Origin: Erinaceus europaeus | Lineage: Eukaryota; Chordata; Mammalia; Eulipotyphla; Erinaceidae | Direction of reading: 5' to 3' | DNA: 64,000 nt | NCBI RefSeq assembly: GCF_950295315.1 | Contig: NC_080164.1 | Location: 57,179,296 to 57,243,295, forward strand | Shown here: piece after piece, positions 1 through 13,594 of the stretch | How positions within the stretch are numbered: position 1 is the first letter of the stretch | Layout: each line of letters opens with the position of its first letter | Program-made: the position numbers and the translations under genes | Notes under the pieces: model-generated | The model's database searches: none | What the model saw: only the letters and a program-made list of their open reading frames with translations | Told to the model about the DNA's origin: nothing

Positions 1-241
1 CAAGGGAAAACCCATAAGATTATCTGCAGACTTCGCCACTCAAACTCTAAAAGCCAGAAGGGAGTGGCAAGATATCTATGGAGCCCTGAATGAAAAAGGG
101 TTTCAACCAAGGATAATATATCCTGCTAGACTTTCATTCAAGCTAGATGGAGGGATCAAAACCTTCTTAGATAAACAACAGTTAAAGGAGGCAACCATCA
201 CCAAGCCGGCCCTGAAAGAGGTTCTGAAAGACCTCTTATAA
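1..241 (+). pseudogene. L1-A ORF1, C-terminal end
   Basis: The reading frame starting at base 2 reads KGKPIRLSADFATQTLKARR and continues to a TAA at 239-241. This is the last 79 codons of L1 ORF1p, the RNA-binding nucleic-acid chaperone of the L1 particle. The part seen is the C-terminal domain; the coiled coil and RRM-like domain lie upstream of the window. It aligns without breaks to residues 226-304 of the intact ORF1 at 36721-37635. No stop is visible in this part, but completeness cannot be judged. Confidence 0.9.
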
Positions 242-299
242 ACAAGAACATCACTACAATACGGGCAATATATCAGAGAAAACAAATTTTTTTTGAACA

Positions 300-3200
300 A
301 TGGCACTATAATAAATTAAATCCATAATATCAATAAATGTCAATGGCTTAAACTCACACATCAAAAGGCACAGGGTGGGGGGATGGATCAGAAAACATAA
401 CCCAACCATATGCTGCTTGCAAGAATCCCATCTGTCACAACAAGATAAACACAGACTTAAAGTGAAAGGATGGAAAACTATCATACAAGCTAACGGACCA
501 CAAAAAAGGGCAGGAACAGCCATTCTCATCTCAGACACAATAGATTTTAAATTAAATAAAGTAATAAAAGATAGGCAAGGACATTACATAATGATTAGAG
601 GATCAATCAGCCAAGAAGACTTAACAATTATTAACATCTATGCACCCAATGAGGGACCATCTAAATACATTAAGCACTTACTGAAAGAATTTCAAAAATA
701 CATCAATAGTAATACAATAATAGTGGGAGACTTCAATACCCCATTCTCATACTTAGACAGATCATCAAAGCAGAGAACCAATAAAGATACAAGAGAATTG
801 AATGAAGAGATCGACAGACTACACCTCTTGGACATTTTCAGACCCCTTCACCCCAAAAAACTGGAATACACCTTCTTTTCAAATCCACATAACACATACT
901 CAAGGATAGACCACATGTTAGGCCACAAAGAAAGCATCCATAAATTCAAGAGCATTGAAATCATCCCAAGTATCTTCTCAGATGACAGTGGAGTAAAACT
1001 AACATTTAACAACAAACAGACAATTATTAAAAGTCACAGAATTTGGAAACTAAACAACATGCTCCTTAAGAACCATTGGGTCAGAGACTCACTCAAGCAG
1101 GAAATTCAAATGTTCCTGGAAACTAATGAAAATGAAGACACAACCTATCAAAATATTTGGGACACAGCTAAAGCAGTACTGAGAGGGAAACTTATAGTCA
1201 TATAATCACATATTAAACATCAAGAAGAAGCTCAAATGAACGACCTTACTGAACACCTCAAGGACTTGGAGGAAGAGGAACAAATGAACCGTAAAGCAAC
1301 CAGAAGGACATAAATCACTAAAGTTAGAGCAGAAATAAACAACATTGAAAATAAAAGAACCATACAAAAGATCAATGAAGCCAAATGTCGGTTCTTTGAA
1401 AGATTAAACAAAATTGACAAACCCCTAGCCAGACTCACCAAACAAAAAAGAGAGAAGACTCAAATTAATAGAATTGTAAACGATGCAGGAGATATCACAA
1501 CTGACACCACAGAAATCCAGAGAATCCTGCGAAACTTCTAACTATATGCCACCAAGCTAGAGAATCTGGGAGAAATGGAACAATTCCTAGAAGCCTATGC
1601 CCTTCCAAAACTGAACCAAGAAGAACTACAAAATCTAAATGCACCAATCACAGACAAAGAAATTGAAATTGAATGTGTTATTAAGAATCTCCCCAACAAC
1701 AAAAGTCCTGGACCAGATGGCTTCACAAATGAATTCTAGAAAACTTTCAGGAAACAGTTATTACCCATACTTCTGAAGCTTTTCCATAAGATTGAAGAAA
1801 CAGGAATACTCCCTTCCACCTTCCATGAAGCCAACATCACCCTGATACCAAAAGCTCAAAGGGACAGAAAAAAAAAGGAAAACTACAGACCAATATCTCT
1901 GATGAACATAGATGCCAAAATATTAAACAAGATTTTGGCAAACAGGATAGAGCAACATATCAAAAAGATTGTTCTTATGACCAAGTGGGATTAATCCCAG
2001 GAATGCAAGGTTGGTTCAACATCCGTAAGTCAATCAATGTCATTCAGCACATCAATAAAAGCAAAGCCAAAAACGACATGATTATCTCAATAGATGCAGA
2101 GAAAGCCTTTGACAAAATCCAACACCCATTCATGCTCAAAACTCCACAAAAAATGGGAATAGATGGAAAATTCCTCAAGATAGTGGAGTCTATACATAGC
2201 AAACCTAAAGCCAACATCATACTCAATGGACAGAAGTTGAAAGAATTCCCCCTCAGATCGGGGACTAGACACGGCTGTCCACTGTCACCGTTACTCTTCA
2301 ACATAGTATTGGAAGTTCTTGCCATAGCAATCAGGCAAGAGAAAGAAATCAAAGGAATACAGATTGGAAGGGAGGAAGTCAAGCTCTCAGTATTTGCAGA
2401 TGATATGATAGTATACATCGAAAGACGTAAAGAATCCAGCAGAAAGTTACTGGAAGTTATTAGGCAATATAGCAAGGTATCAGGCTACAAAATCAATGTA
2501 CAAAAATCAGTGACATTTCTTTATGCAAACACTAAATCTGAAGAAGACATCCAGAAATCACTCCCATTTACTGTTTCAGCAAAATCAATCAAATACCTAG
2601 GAATAAAGTTGACCAAAGAAGTGAAAGACTAGTATGCTGAAAACTATGAGTTGCTACTCAAAGAAATAGAAACTGATACCAAGAAATGGAAAGATATCCC
2701 ATGTTCATGGATTATAAGAATAAATATCATCAAAATGAATATTCTCCCCAGAGCCATATAAAAATTTAATGCAATACCCATCAAAGTTCCACCAAGCTTC
2801 TTTAAGAGAATAGAACAAACACTACAATCATTTATCTGGAACTTAAAAACACCTTGAATTGCCAAAACGATCTTGAGGAAAAGAAACAGAAATGGAGACA
2901 TCAGACTCCCAGACCTTAAACTATATTATAAAGCCATCATCATCAAAACAGCATGGTACTGGAACAAAAATAGGCACACAGACCAGTGGAACAGAATTGA
3001 AAGCCCAGAAATAAATCCCCACACCTATAGACATCTAATCTTTGATAAGGGGGCCTAAAGGATTAAATGGAAGAAGGAGGATCTCTTCAATAAATGGTGC
3101 TGGGAAAACTGGGTTGTAACATGCAGAAGAATGAAATTAAACCATTTTATCTCACCAGAAACAGAAATCAACTCCAAATGGATCAAAGACCTAGATGTCA

Positions 3201-4120
3201 CACCAGAAATAATCAAATACTTAGAGGAAAACATTGGTAAAACAGTTTCCCACCTACACCTCAAGGACATCTTTGATGAATCAAACCCAATTGCAAGGAA
3301 GACTAAAGCAGAAACAAACCAATGGGACTACATCAAATTGAAAAGCTTCTGCACATCCAAAGAAACTATTAAACAAACAGAGAGACCCCTCACAGAATGG
3401 GAGAAGATCTTCACATGCCAGACATCAGACAAGAAACTAATCACCAAAATATATAAAGAGCTCAGCAAACTTAGCACCAAAAAAGCAAATGACCCCATCC
3501 AAAAATGGGCAGAGGATATGAACAAAACATTCACTTCAGAGGAGATCCAAAAGGCTAACAAACATATGAAAAGCTGCTCTAGATCACTGATTGTCAGAGA
3601 AATGCAAATTAAGACAACACTAAGATACCACCTCACTCCTGTAAGAATGGCATACATCAAAAAGGACAGCAGCAACAAATGCTGGAGAGGATGTGGGGGC
3701 AGAGGGACCCTTTTACATTGCTGGTGGGAATGTAAATTGGTACAGCCTCTGTGGAGAGCAGTCTGGAAAACTCTCAGTAGGCTAGACATGGACTTTCCAT
3801 ATGATCCAGTAATTCCTCTCCTGGGGTTATACCCCAAGGACTCCAAAACACCCAACCAAAAAGAGGTGTGTACTCCTATGTTCATAGCAGCACAATTCAT
3901 AATAGCTAAAACCTGGAAGCCACTCAGGTGCCCAACAACAGATGAGTGGCTGAGAAAGCTGTGGTATATATACACAATGGAATACTATGCAGCTATCAAG
4001 AACAATGAACCCACCTTCTCTGACCCATCTTGGACAGAGCTAGAAGGAATTATGTTAAGTGAACTAAGTCAGAAAGATAAAGATGAGTATGGGATGATCC
4101 CACTCATCAACAGAAGTTGA
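300..4120 (+). pseudogene. L1-A ORF2 (endonuclease-reverse transcriptase), broken
   Basis: ORF2p nicks target DNA with its N-terminal APE-like endonuclease and copies L1 RNA with its reverse transcriptase. The start ATG at 300 is followed directly by two TAA codons (309-314). The endonuclease region is then open from 375 ([25 protein letters not shown]). A CAA-to-TAA change stops it at 1203-1205. Other breaks are a TAA near 1310, a 6-nt deletion creating a TAA near 1542, the TAG at 1737-1739 shared with two other copies, a 1-nt loss near 1975, a TAG at 2630-2632, and stops near 2760, 2856 and 3056. The reverse-transcriptase block 1985-2632 retains FADDMIVY. The C-terminal cysteine-rich part is open from 3131 to 4120 (329 codons). 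Confidence 0.95.
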
Positions 4121-4221
4121 CTAAGAAGATCTGAAAGGGAAAGTAAAAGCAGGACCTGATCAAATTGTAAGTAGGGCACCAAAGTAAAAACCCAGTGGTG
4201 AGGGGTAGACATGCAGCTTCC

Positions 4222-4260
4222 TGGGCCAGTGGGGGGGTCGGAGTGGGTGGATGGGATGGG
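4222..4260 (+). other. G-rich tract at the start of the L1-A 3' UTR
   Basis: At least five runs of three or more G lie within about 40 bases just after the ORF2 stop, so the strand could form a G-quadruplex. The same tract is at 23178-23213 (L1-B), 41613-41650 (L1-C) and, as C-runs, 58559-58595 (L1-D). A G-rich polypurine tract in the 3' UTR is a known feature of mammalian L1s. Confidence 0.7.
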
Positions 4261-5004
4261 TCACAGTCTTTTGGTGGTGGGAATGGTGTTTATGTACACT
4301 CCTAGCAAAATGTAGACATATAAATCACTAGTTAATCAATATGAGAGGGGGAAAATCAATTGTATGTCTCAAAGTTTTTCAAAACATAAACTGAATCTTT
4401 TTAATATATAGGCTGTGTATTTGATATGCTGGCTCTCTCAAAAGCTTAGCCCAAGTAGATTAGAAGCATCCAATATCACAGCTATATACAAGATACTGGA
4501 TACTGTACAGCAAACCATAACAAAAGGACTTTTCAAAGTTAACCCAATTAACAAATAATGTGATGATAACATTAACTATCGATTGTCTTTTTGAACCCTA
4601 GGACAGCAGGAACTTCACATCTCCACTATAGAGCCCCTACTTCCCCCAGTCCTGGAACCCTTGGATAGGGCCCACTTTCCCGTATGCGTCTCCCAATCCA
4701 TACCAATTAATATTGCATCCGCCGATCACAACCTAACCAACGCAATGATTGCCACCTCAAAATTCTTCACCTCAGACTGTGTCCAGAGACTTCACGTGTG
4801 GAATGACAACCCTTCAGCTTCATTACTCGGGTGAGACCTTTCCTTTTATAGTACACTCTAATTTCATCTCAGGTGGTTCACTTTCTAACAAAGTCCCATA
4901 ACCTAGATATACACCAGTTTCTGTGAGAGAGAGCTTATGTTCACACGTATCCATAAAGTACTGCAAAATATATACCTGAAAGTAGAAGTACACTAGAGTT
5001 TGCA

Positions 5005-5442
5005 GTGAGTACCCCCCTAACACTTCCTCTCCACTATTCCAAGCTTTGGGTCCATGATTGCTCAACAATTTGTTTGGCTTCGTATGTTAACTCTCTTTTC
5101 AATCACCAGGTTCCAGATGCCACCAGGATGCTGGCCAGGCTTCGCTGGATTGAAGACCCCACCAATGTGTCCTGGAGCTCAGCTTCTCCAGAGACACACC
5201 CTACTAGGGAAAGAGAGAGGCAGACTGGGAGTATGGACAGACCAGTCAATGCCCATGTTCAGCGGGGAAGCAATTACAGAAGCCAGACCTTCTACCTTCT
5301 GCAACCCTCAATGACCCTCGGTCCATGCTCCCAGAGGGATAGAGAATGGGAAAGCTATCAGGGGAGGGGGTGGGTTATGGAGATTGTGTGGTGGGAATTG
5401 TGTGGAGTTGTACCCCTCCTACATTATCGTTTTGTTAATTAA
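5005..5442 (+). other. Recurrent ORF in the L1-A 3' UTR (145 codons)
   Basis: An ATG-started frame of 145 codons fills the last third of the 3' UTR. The same frame is open in L1-C (42708-43145, 145 codons), in part in L1-B (23957-24286) and L1-D (57814-57602, minus), and in older fragments (27635-27243 and 48192-47917, minus). It contains a TRERERQTGSMD stretch. I know no protein function for it. Recurrence may only reflect recent shared descent and purine-rich codon composition. Confidence 0.3.
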
Positions 5443-5549
5443 TCCTTTCTTAAATAACAAAAAAAGAAATAGAAACATTTATTTGTATCTTTATACACTA
5501 CATAAAACATATAACCTGCACATTATATATAACACTACATATTATATTG

Positions 5550-5768
5550 TTTAATTTTTTGTATTTATTGGGGGCATTAATAACCATTATAGTCAACAGT
5601 AAAATACAGTAGTTAGTGCATGTATAACATTTCCCAGGTTTCCACATAATGTTCTAACATGCCCACTATATCCTCCTCCACTATTATGTTTCAGGACCTG
5701 AACATCCCCCTCCCCAAACACACACACCAGAGTCCTTTAGTTTGGTGCAATACACCAATATTTGTTTA
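5550..5768 (-). mobile_element. Ancient L1 3' UTR fragment
   Basis: Read on the minus strand it shows the older mammalian L1 3' UTR pattern: a CACCAGAGTCCT-like block, a TCAGGACCTGAAC-like block, then GTTGACTGTAAAA-like sequence and an AATAAATACA-type end. A related block lies at 44280-44400 on the plus strand. It is much more diverged than the adjoining L1-A. Confidence 0.6.
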
Positions 5769-8700
5769 ATTATGTGTGCCACCATATTTCATGTCTGTAG
5801 TATATATGAATCTCTTTAATGGGAAATACAACAGAAGTGACAATAACTTTCAGTCTAGTGAGGTCATGGAACTTTGGAAGTATAGAGGAAGGATCACCAT
5901 GACCTCTTTCTCCACAGAGTTCTAAAAATATATAAGGTTCTCAAAAATATGACTCTAAAAATAACAAATATATATGGAAAATATACATCTATCTCACCTG
6001 CAAAGTGTTTATCCCTAATGTTGGACTAATACTCACAGAAGACTTGTAAAATACTGATAGTATACATTTGTGGGTTAGCTCCTCAGAAAAGGTATGTTGC
6101 AGGCAAGGCAGTGGTGTGAAGAATTTAGTAATGTAGAACTATGCATAATGATCTGAAAAAAAAACCTCTGTCATTCATTGTTAATATATGCCTGATTTAT
6201 AAGCAAACATTGAAGCATATTCTTACTTAGAACACAGATGGCTATGTGTGCCATGATCATAGGCAAACACGGGTTTTAGGCCTCATCATGTGGCAAATAC
6301 CATACTAAATACTAAATCATTATTGCACACATGAAAACTAAGGTTCATAGAAACTTGTCCCATAATGTATGAATAGTAAACTGGTAGAGTCCCAGTTTTA
6401 AATCAAATGTATTTTATTCAAATTTATGTTTTTTCTTCATAAAAACATAGTCATGTATATATGTACTTTAATTAGTAAAATTATTTAAGGTAATATGGCA
6501 ATAATGAACTTCTACCTTTTTTTTCTACTATCAATGAATCCATCTTTCATCTTTCTTTTGATTTACTTTCTTAACTGTAGTCACATTTTAATTACTTTCT
6601 CCAAATTTCAGAGACAGAAACTAATTTGGGTATAATTAGTTCAGGTATCAGGTAGGTCCCAACTAACCTATTCTTTCTCAGATATCAGACAAGTCAAGTT
6701 ACACAGTTATTTCTGAGAATGATCACTGTGTTTCCACTATAGACTATTTCCACTCTTTGGTCCATTGTTTACCTCAGAGAGGAGCAAAGAATGAATTCAA
6801 GTTGCAGTCTGACAGTACAATGAGATTGCCAGTAGAAATCAATGACTTGTCCCATGACAAGTTAGGGTTTATGAGGCAGCCTAACAGTGTCCTTATATCT
6901 TTGCCTACCTCATTGTAGTGCCATTCAAGCGGATTATACAATTTTCCTGTTATAAAGGGAGTGTAGTCAGGGCAAAAGGGAGTCTAATTGAGTTTAATGC
7001 AGCTGGAAGTGGAAGTATAGAAGATTTTAAGAGAAAAGGATATTACAAATAGAATATTCCAATAAGAGTAGGTTGGTTTGGCAGTTTAGGCTGATAATTA
7101 TGTCTACATTTATTGACCTTAGAAAGGAAATTTATCAGAGGAGATAGAGGTCAAAGAGCTTACCTTTTAGCATTCAGAACCTAGATCTCGTTAGAATTGA
7201 AAAGAATTATACTCAATATGGCAAAAAAATATTTCATTCATTTTATACTTGTGAAAACTTCTAATTACTTGAGTAAGGTGACTGAACATACAGCTTTCTG
7301 CAAGCATAGCAATAAGACAATAAATGGAGACTTTAGGGTTGCAGAAGACATAAGTAGTTCTGATGTGGTATCATTTGAGATGATAGTCTCTGGCCTCATG
7401 TGATGATTCAGTTCTAGAAATGTGTAGTTTACCCTGAAGGTGCTTAAATTGTAAAATGCATGCTTACTTAAAAAGAAAAAAGTTAGTGTCGGGAAAACAA
7501 TGCAGAGTATCACGTAATAGCTTTATATTGCCTGCATGCTGAAATGAAAATATTTTGAAGGCACTGGGGTAAAATAAATTACTAAAATTATACTCTCTTT
7601 TTATAAGTTTAAACATGTAGTTTCTATAAGAATTACATATGCAGCTTGCATTGTATTTTTTAGTGGACAGCAGTGGTCTAATAAAATGCCTAAATCATAA
7701 CATCTGAGAGTCAAATTTCAATAATTTGACTTACTTAAATCAGAATGTCAGTGTGCATTCTACTCATATGGGATATGGATTTTCATCCATGAGTGTGCTA
7801 TATAGCTACACACACATCTATATTCATGAATGTTTAAAGAGTCTCATCACCTCTGGAACGAGAGAAATCATCACAATGAATCCAATGTTATTATTTTCAC
7901 ACATAGAAATTATGTTTTTCTGTATCTTTTTTTATTTTGATAAAAACCCCCAGCTCCAAAGAGCATGATTTGGGATAAGCTACTGGAACAATTTATTCTT
8001 CTCTCTCCATGGATTAGAGAGGTGGTACTTGGAGCAGCTTGTTAAAGAGAAGAGCTTGGCCCTTGCCCTTGTTCTGTGTTTAATGATCCTCTCTCCATGT
8101 GCCACCTCTCTAATCTGCAGAGAGATAGGTACAAATTGTATCTATAATGTTATATTACTTAACAGTATAATGTATGATAAATCATAGAATTGCATCCCTA
8201 CCTTGTAATTGGTGAGATGTGTTGCATGAGAGATCCCCTAATTCAATAGAGAGTAGTTGCTCTTGTGCATAACTGCCTCTCTGGATCAAACCAATTCAAC
8301 CCACAAGTGATGAGAGGAGAGTTAAAGCTTTTTTAATTAAAAAAAAAGCAAAAATATGAGTTAGAATGACTTTTAGTCCCCTGGATTCAACTGACTACTT
8401 AATAATGCTCTACTTGAACAGATCCTCTTTTTTTTTTTTTTTTTCTCTCCTCCCATAGGCAGCAGGGTTGGTCCACCTACCTATAGAAAAGAGTCCCTGA
8501 CAAGACAGACATTAGGTGAATCCATGTTTTTATAATGGTAATCATCACTTTTTATATATTGCTTTTGGTCAAGTATGCTTATTTAAACATTGTTGTCTTC
8601 GTACTTACTTACCCTCACAAGTAATGTTTATTACTAAAGCTCCTTGGTTTTGTTTAAATTTGTTCCTTTTATCTATACCTATCTCCTGATGCTTCAGCAC

Positions 8701-11700
8701 TTTTACATATGATACTGTTTTTTTCTCTTATTTCCTTAAATTTCTGTGTTTGTTTTGGATTTTAGCACAAAGTAGATTGGTGGCCTCTTTCTTTCCTGAT
8801 GCTCTTAGCTTCCTAGCTATTAGTTGTAAACATCAAGTATTACTGAAAGGTATTATCTCAAGCAAGGTACTAGCAAAGTGACAAGCACATGGACATTTCA
8901 TGGTATTGAAAGATTGAGTGCAAGTGAATGTATTTCCATTCCTCAGAATACAGGGGAGTTTAAATAGCAATCCTACTCATATAGAAATGCATGGGGACTA
9001 TGACATCCAGATCATGATTATAAATAGTCACATCTGTGTTCTTGGCTACCCCCAAACCTCTGATAAACACTACAGATAATTTGATCACTGACTGTTCAGA
9101 AAATAGTGATGAACACAACTGAAATAAAATTTTACAGGTAAGTTTAATTATGTTTGTTATAATTTTTTATAACTTATATACAAATTAGGTAGTTCTAGCT
9201 GGGTAGGGATGCCAGCACAGCTAATCTTTCAGGAAGAACTGAAAAAACTTAGAAATAACTGATTTGGGGCTCATTGATATTTTGAAAGAGACCTGGGTCT
9301 AGAAGTTGAGTTTCCAGATCGTTGGCCAGATCTCTTTCCATTCCCTCATTGACTCTTGTCAGGAAGCTTCTATTTAAGAGCTGGACTCTGTAATGTATTA
9401 TTTGGGACTGAAGATATCCAGTAAAAGGTGCACATACTTGCTGTTTATAATTTTCTTCTGAAACTCATCAGTAAGCAAATAAGTCATATTCTATAGCATG
9501 GTTTTTATTTAACAATTTCATATATAATTTTGAAAAGATAAATTGTGTGATCTTATCTTAATTTAATCACCTCTTCAATATTCTTTTCTGAAAACAAAGG
9601 GAGAGCAATTATTTTGACAGGAATCACTACATTTGTCTAAACAGACAAGGATACCACCAGAATTCAACCTACTGTAGTCTATTTGAAAATGTGATAGGTC
9701 AGGAGGTTAAGTTGCCTAGGGTTTTCAATTGTATCTGCATTGCTTTTCTAGCACTGCTGTTTCACATGTTAGTAAAAAGAAACAATTAATTTGGTAAATA
9801 ATCTATAATATAATTTCTGGCAATTACCCTGCCATTTCTCAACTGCCAGATATATTTTATTTTTATTCTGCATGTAACCAAGGAAAACAAGTTGCAAAAT
9901 GATGCCAGATTATGCTTTACAGCTATGAGATATCAATAGCCCTTGATTTTGTTGTCGTTGTCACTAATTTCTGCAAGATCAAAAAAAGTCATAAAAACAA
10001 ATTGATTTTAAACATCCTTTTGTTATTTACACAGTGTTCTTATCAGATACAAAATATATATTTCCCATAGTTCTTGAAATCACTTTTATTCACTAACATT
10101 CAGGTGTTCAGAAAAGACTACTCTATTTTTTAATTTTCCACTCAGGTTATTTTTTCTACCTAGTGTTTTAATGCTGACATTTTTACTATAAACTTACATT
10201 TTCATCTAGGACAATGGAATGTTGTTATTAAAGAAAACAAACATGAGATGTTTTGTTTTGAAAATATGTGGGTTGATAACAAAGTCATAAGAATGTCAGA
10301 AAAATGTCAGCAGCAGTGTCAGGAGAGCCGGTTCTCAAGTATTTCAGATATGAAAATGGAATTTGGTGCCGTATATACTAACAACCACCAGAATGCATGG
10401 AAGATTTTTTTTTTTTTTTTTGCTGTTGTTGTTTTTACTGGACATTGACTTTCTTTTTCATTATAAAAGTCCACTTGATGATTTGGACAGACCATTCTAT
10501 TTTGCAGTGAATGTCTCTTAACCTTTCTCCTAGAAACTAAAACAGTATATAAGTGAGCCCCACATGGGGTGGGGGGAGACTCTAAGATGAATGGCAAGAA
10601 GTAAAGGGTTATATTATAATTCACCTGGAAAAGAGCATTTTCACTAATCAGTACCCATATCATACATTTATAAAAATGACTGCCTGACAGGTAAAAAATC
10701 TGTTTTTTTGACAGCATACATTTAGTCTTAAATCAATCCAACACAATCGTTCCTTTTTTTGCTTTACACAAACTCTCTTTCACCTTTTGATAAACTGTAC
10801 CCCTGTGAGCCATAGAATGTTTCAGTTTCCTACACTTTCTGTGTTGCAGCAATATTTTGAGGGCAATGTAAAGTAGATTCATTTGGCAGAATGTTTTTAT
10901 ATGCATATCAGTGCAAAGGTAGGATTTAATGATTTTGAGGATTAAAGGCTCTGTCCAAAACTTTGTAATGTGCTGTGAAATACTTATAGTGCGAATTAGA
11001 CTCCTGACCTGCTGAGGCCTCTCTGAGGTATTCTATTTTAACCTGGAACATGGAGCACAATAGCGATAAATCTTGAAGCAGATTAAGTAATTTCCCCATA
11101 GAGGTGTGTCTATTGGAGTTTCAAATAACTCAGCATAGAAATTCAAAGTCTTGATGCATTTGGATATTCCAGACTGTATTCCCTCTGTTTAAAAAAAGAA
11201 AAAATCAGGCAGGGAAACATCCTGCACTTTGACCCTGTGTAAGAGTATAAATGGATGCCCTACTGAAGTGAATGAATGCTAATTATTTTGCTGTTCCTGA
11301 ATCTTCAGAAATAAAATAAAGAAAAAGCAGAGAAGAAAAGATGGCCCATTTGCATTCTAAAAGTATGGTGAAAATTATATGAAATGGAAGTTGAAGACAT
11401 TATAACAATCTCAGGTCTCAGGATGCGTTCAGGGATTTGATTTACTTTTCTATTTTGCATGGAAATATTCTTGTTTGGCATATTCCATTGTGACTAGTAA
11501 AATCTCTGAGGGTTACTTGAAAAAGCACTCATGAGCATCAATACCCCAGTGCAACTGGTATGTTCAGGATTCACTGCTGGGCTTTGTAATTACTATGTTT
11601 TTCCATGGCAGCCATTTTGAATTTAAAACCATATCTGGGGAGGAAATTTTTACTGTTTCTTCTCAGTGCCAACACCTTTGTGAAGTAAAGGTCAGATCTA

Positions 11701-12393
11701 CATAATGAAACAAAACTAAGGCCAGGTCAGGGTGAAGAGGAGTTGTATAATTCTGGAGACCAACAAACTTTGGATATTTAATTGAAAACTCATTCCCTGA
11801 GAATAAACATCTAATTAGTATGGAAAAATCTAAATGCGTCCTTGATTTTTTTTTTTTTTTTTTTGGTCCTTTCTACAAACAACCAGTCCTTTCAGTAAGC
11901 ACATTAGAAAACGTAGAAATAAAGAACTCAGGTAGACCATAGTATGGCACAATCAATTCTTACATGTATAAGAAGAAAGCTATGGGGAATATTATCAGGA
12001 AAGGGAAAGAATATTCTACAATATCAGACCTCACACATTCAGAAGAATTAACAGGTAATGAAAGTTTGAGAGATAACTCCCAGAGGGTTTCAACTATCCT
12101 CCCCCCACCCCCTTCACATCCAAACTCAGGATTGTGCTAGTGGGCAATTCACTGGGAAGGAAGCAAGAAAGAAATATTTCTATTTGTATTGGGAGTGTAA
12201 AGTGTATACATGTGCTTATGTGGGGAGAATGTGCACAAGTAAGTATGCATATGTGATGGATATTTGGATGGGTTTACAAATGTATGTCTAGTTTGAAAAA
12301 TAAAAAGCTCACTATCCATAATTTAGTAAATAAACACCTTTCTCCTTTTTCTGCATTCCCCATGTTTTTGTTTTTCTCTATACTCTTTTAAAC
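5769..12393. other. Intergenic or intronic AT-rich DNA, no recognised gene
   Basis: Only short ORFs occur (the longest is 132 codons on the minus strand at 10319-10717), with no recognisable domain or shared homology. There are long T-runs near 8428-8445, 10405-10422 and 11847-11865. I recognise no repeat with confidence here; diverged ancient repeats may be present. Confidence 0.5.
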
Positions 12394-12652
12394 ATTTTTT
12401 TATATTTATTTATTTTCTTTTTTGTTGCCCTTGTTGTAGTTACTATTATTGTTGTTATTGATGTCACCGTTAGGACAGAGAGAAATGGAGAGAGGAGGGA
12501 AGACAAGAGGGAGGAGAGAAAGATAGACACCTGCAGACCTGCTTCATTGCCTGTGAAGCGACTCCCCTGCAGGTGGGGAGCCAGAGGCTGGAACCTGGAT
12601 CCTTGTGCTTCGCAACATGTGCGCTTAACCCGTTGCACTACCGCCCGACTCC
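12394..12652 (-). mobile_element. SINE-I, full length
   Basis: The minus strand begins GGAGTCGGGCGGTAGTGCAA (A-box region) and has a degenerate B-box, the CTGCAGGTGTCTATCTTTC region and a T/A-rich tail at the left. It is flanked by imperfect repeats resembling TATACTCTTTTAAA (12379-12392) and TATACTCCTCTTAAA (from 12656). Pol III transcription would run right to left. Confidence 0.9.
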
Positions 12653-12785
12653 TACTATACTCCTCTTAAATTACTGAAATTAAGTGCTTATTGCTTCTAT
12701 TATTTTTCTAACTTCAGTGTCACTTTATTGAAGAAATGTTGATTTATCAGATTGTTGTTGTCAGGAAGGTACAGTGGATAGTGTG

Positions 12786-12867
12786 CCCTATTTTTTCCCT
12801 TTTTTTTCTTTCTACCCTTCCTTCCTTCCTCCTTTTCTCCCTCCCTCCCTCCCTCCCCTTTCTTTCC

Positions 12868-12920
<53 letters not shown>

Positions 12921-13070
12921 TTCCTTCCTTCCTTCCTTCCTTCCTTCCTTCCTTCCTTCCTTTCTCCTCTTTCTTACTACTCTTTCTTTCTCCTCTTTCA
13001 TTCTTCCTTTCTCCTCTTTCATGCTTCCTTCCTTCCCTCCTTTCTTCCTCTTTCTTTCTACCCCCACCCC
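12786..13070 (+). repeat. Polypyrimidine tract with (TTTC)n and (TTCC)n arrays
   Basis: About 285 bases of nearly pure pyrimidine on the plus strand: irregular CCTT/CCCT, then a (CTTT)n run from about 12868, a (CTTC)n run from about 12917, then irregular. It sits where the A-rich tail of the minus-strand SINE at 13078-13203 would be, so it most likely grew from that tail. The long low-complexity ORFs across it on both strands are not genes. Confidence 0.9.
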
Positions 13071-13077
13071 ACCCCTC

Positions 13078-13203
13078 CACCCTGCCAGAGAACAACTAAA
13101 TTCTGTCTGGCTTATGGTGGTACTGGGGATTGAAATTTTGAACTTTGGTGCCTCAGTCAAGAAAATCTTTTTGCATAATCACTATGCTATCTTCCCAATC
13201 CTA
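13078..13203 (-). mobile_element. SINE-III
   Basis: Minus-strand reading: GGATTGGGAAGATAGCATAG, then a tRNA-like body with a B-box-like TTCAATCCCC and CACCATAAGCCAGACAGAAT. Tail expansion at 12786-13070 follows. This is a tRNA-derived family distinct from SINE-I. Confidence 0.75.
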
Positions 13204-13462
13204 CCTTCTAAGTCTTAGCTTAAACTACCCTTTTTCTGGAAGCCTTCTCTGATTGTTTCCCTATCAGACAGCTAGTATTTTCTGTATTTTGAAATGTTTA
13301 TTTATTAATTGTTTAGATAGACTCAAAGCATCATGCTGGCATGTGAGATGACAGAGAGCAAACTTGGGACTTCATGGTTGAGAGCCCAATGTTTTTCTTT
13401 TTTAATATTTTATTTATTTGATACCGAGAGAGAGAAAATGAAGACAGGTTTCATAGTGACTA

Positions 13463-13547
13463 TTCAGTTACACCATACTGGCTATGTAGAAAGACCGTCA
13501 TACTTGCGGCACCAAGAGTACTGGGTTTAAAGCCTAGTCCTACCGAA

Positions 13548-13594
<47 letters not shown>

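Larger units (their letters stand above)
1..5469 (+). mobile_element. L1-A: LINE-1 retrotransposon, 5' part outside the window
   Basis: The order is the end of ORF1 (1-241), a short spacer, ORF2 (300-4120), a 3' UTR of about 1.35 kb and an A-rich tail near 5450-5469. Translation shows the L1 landmarks [11 protein letters not shown] and FADDMIVY in ORF2 and the conserved ORF1 C-terminus. It is closely similar to three other copies in this window (18796-24398, 35577-43177, and 57346-64000 on the other strand). Many stops and indels in ORF2 show that it cannot now encode its own reverse transcriptase. The 5' end, and hence any target-site duplication, lies outside the window. Confidence 0.97.

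Noticed and set aside
2044..2475. A ~143-codon minus-strand ORF opposite the reverse-transcriptase domain, present in all four L1s
   Set aside because: Antisense shadow of a conserved domain, with no independent start context or family.
3328..3975. A 215-codon minus-strand ORF opposite the L1-A ORF2 C-terminus, also in L1-B (22282-22929) and shorter in L1-C (40869-41366) and L1-D
   Set aside because: It is the antisense shadow of the conserved cysteine-rich coding region; recurrence follows from the sense-strand codons. A hydrophobic appearance is typical of such antisense frames.
7197..7968. Short ORFs (68-82 codons) in the 5.8-12.4 kb region
   Set aside because: Length is within chance expectation and there is no recognisable domain, repeat origin or conservation signal.
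12736..13218. Ser/Phe/Leu-rich and Lys/Glu/Arg-rich ORFs of 119-160 codons on both strands
   Set aside because: Pure translation of the TTTC/TTCC microsatellite.
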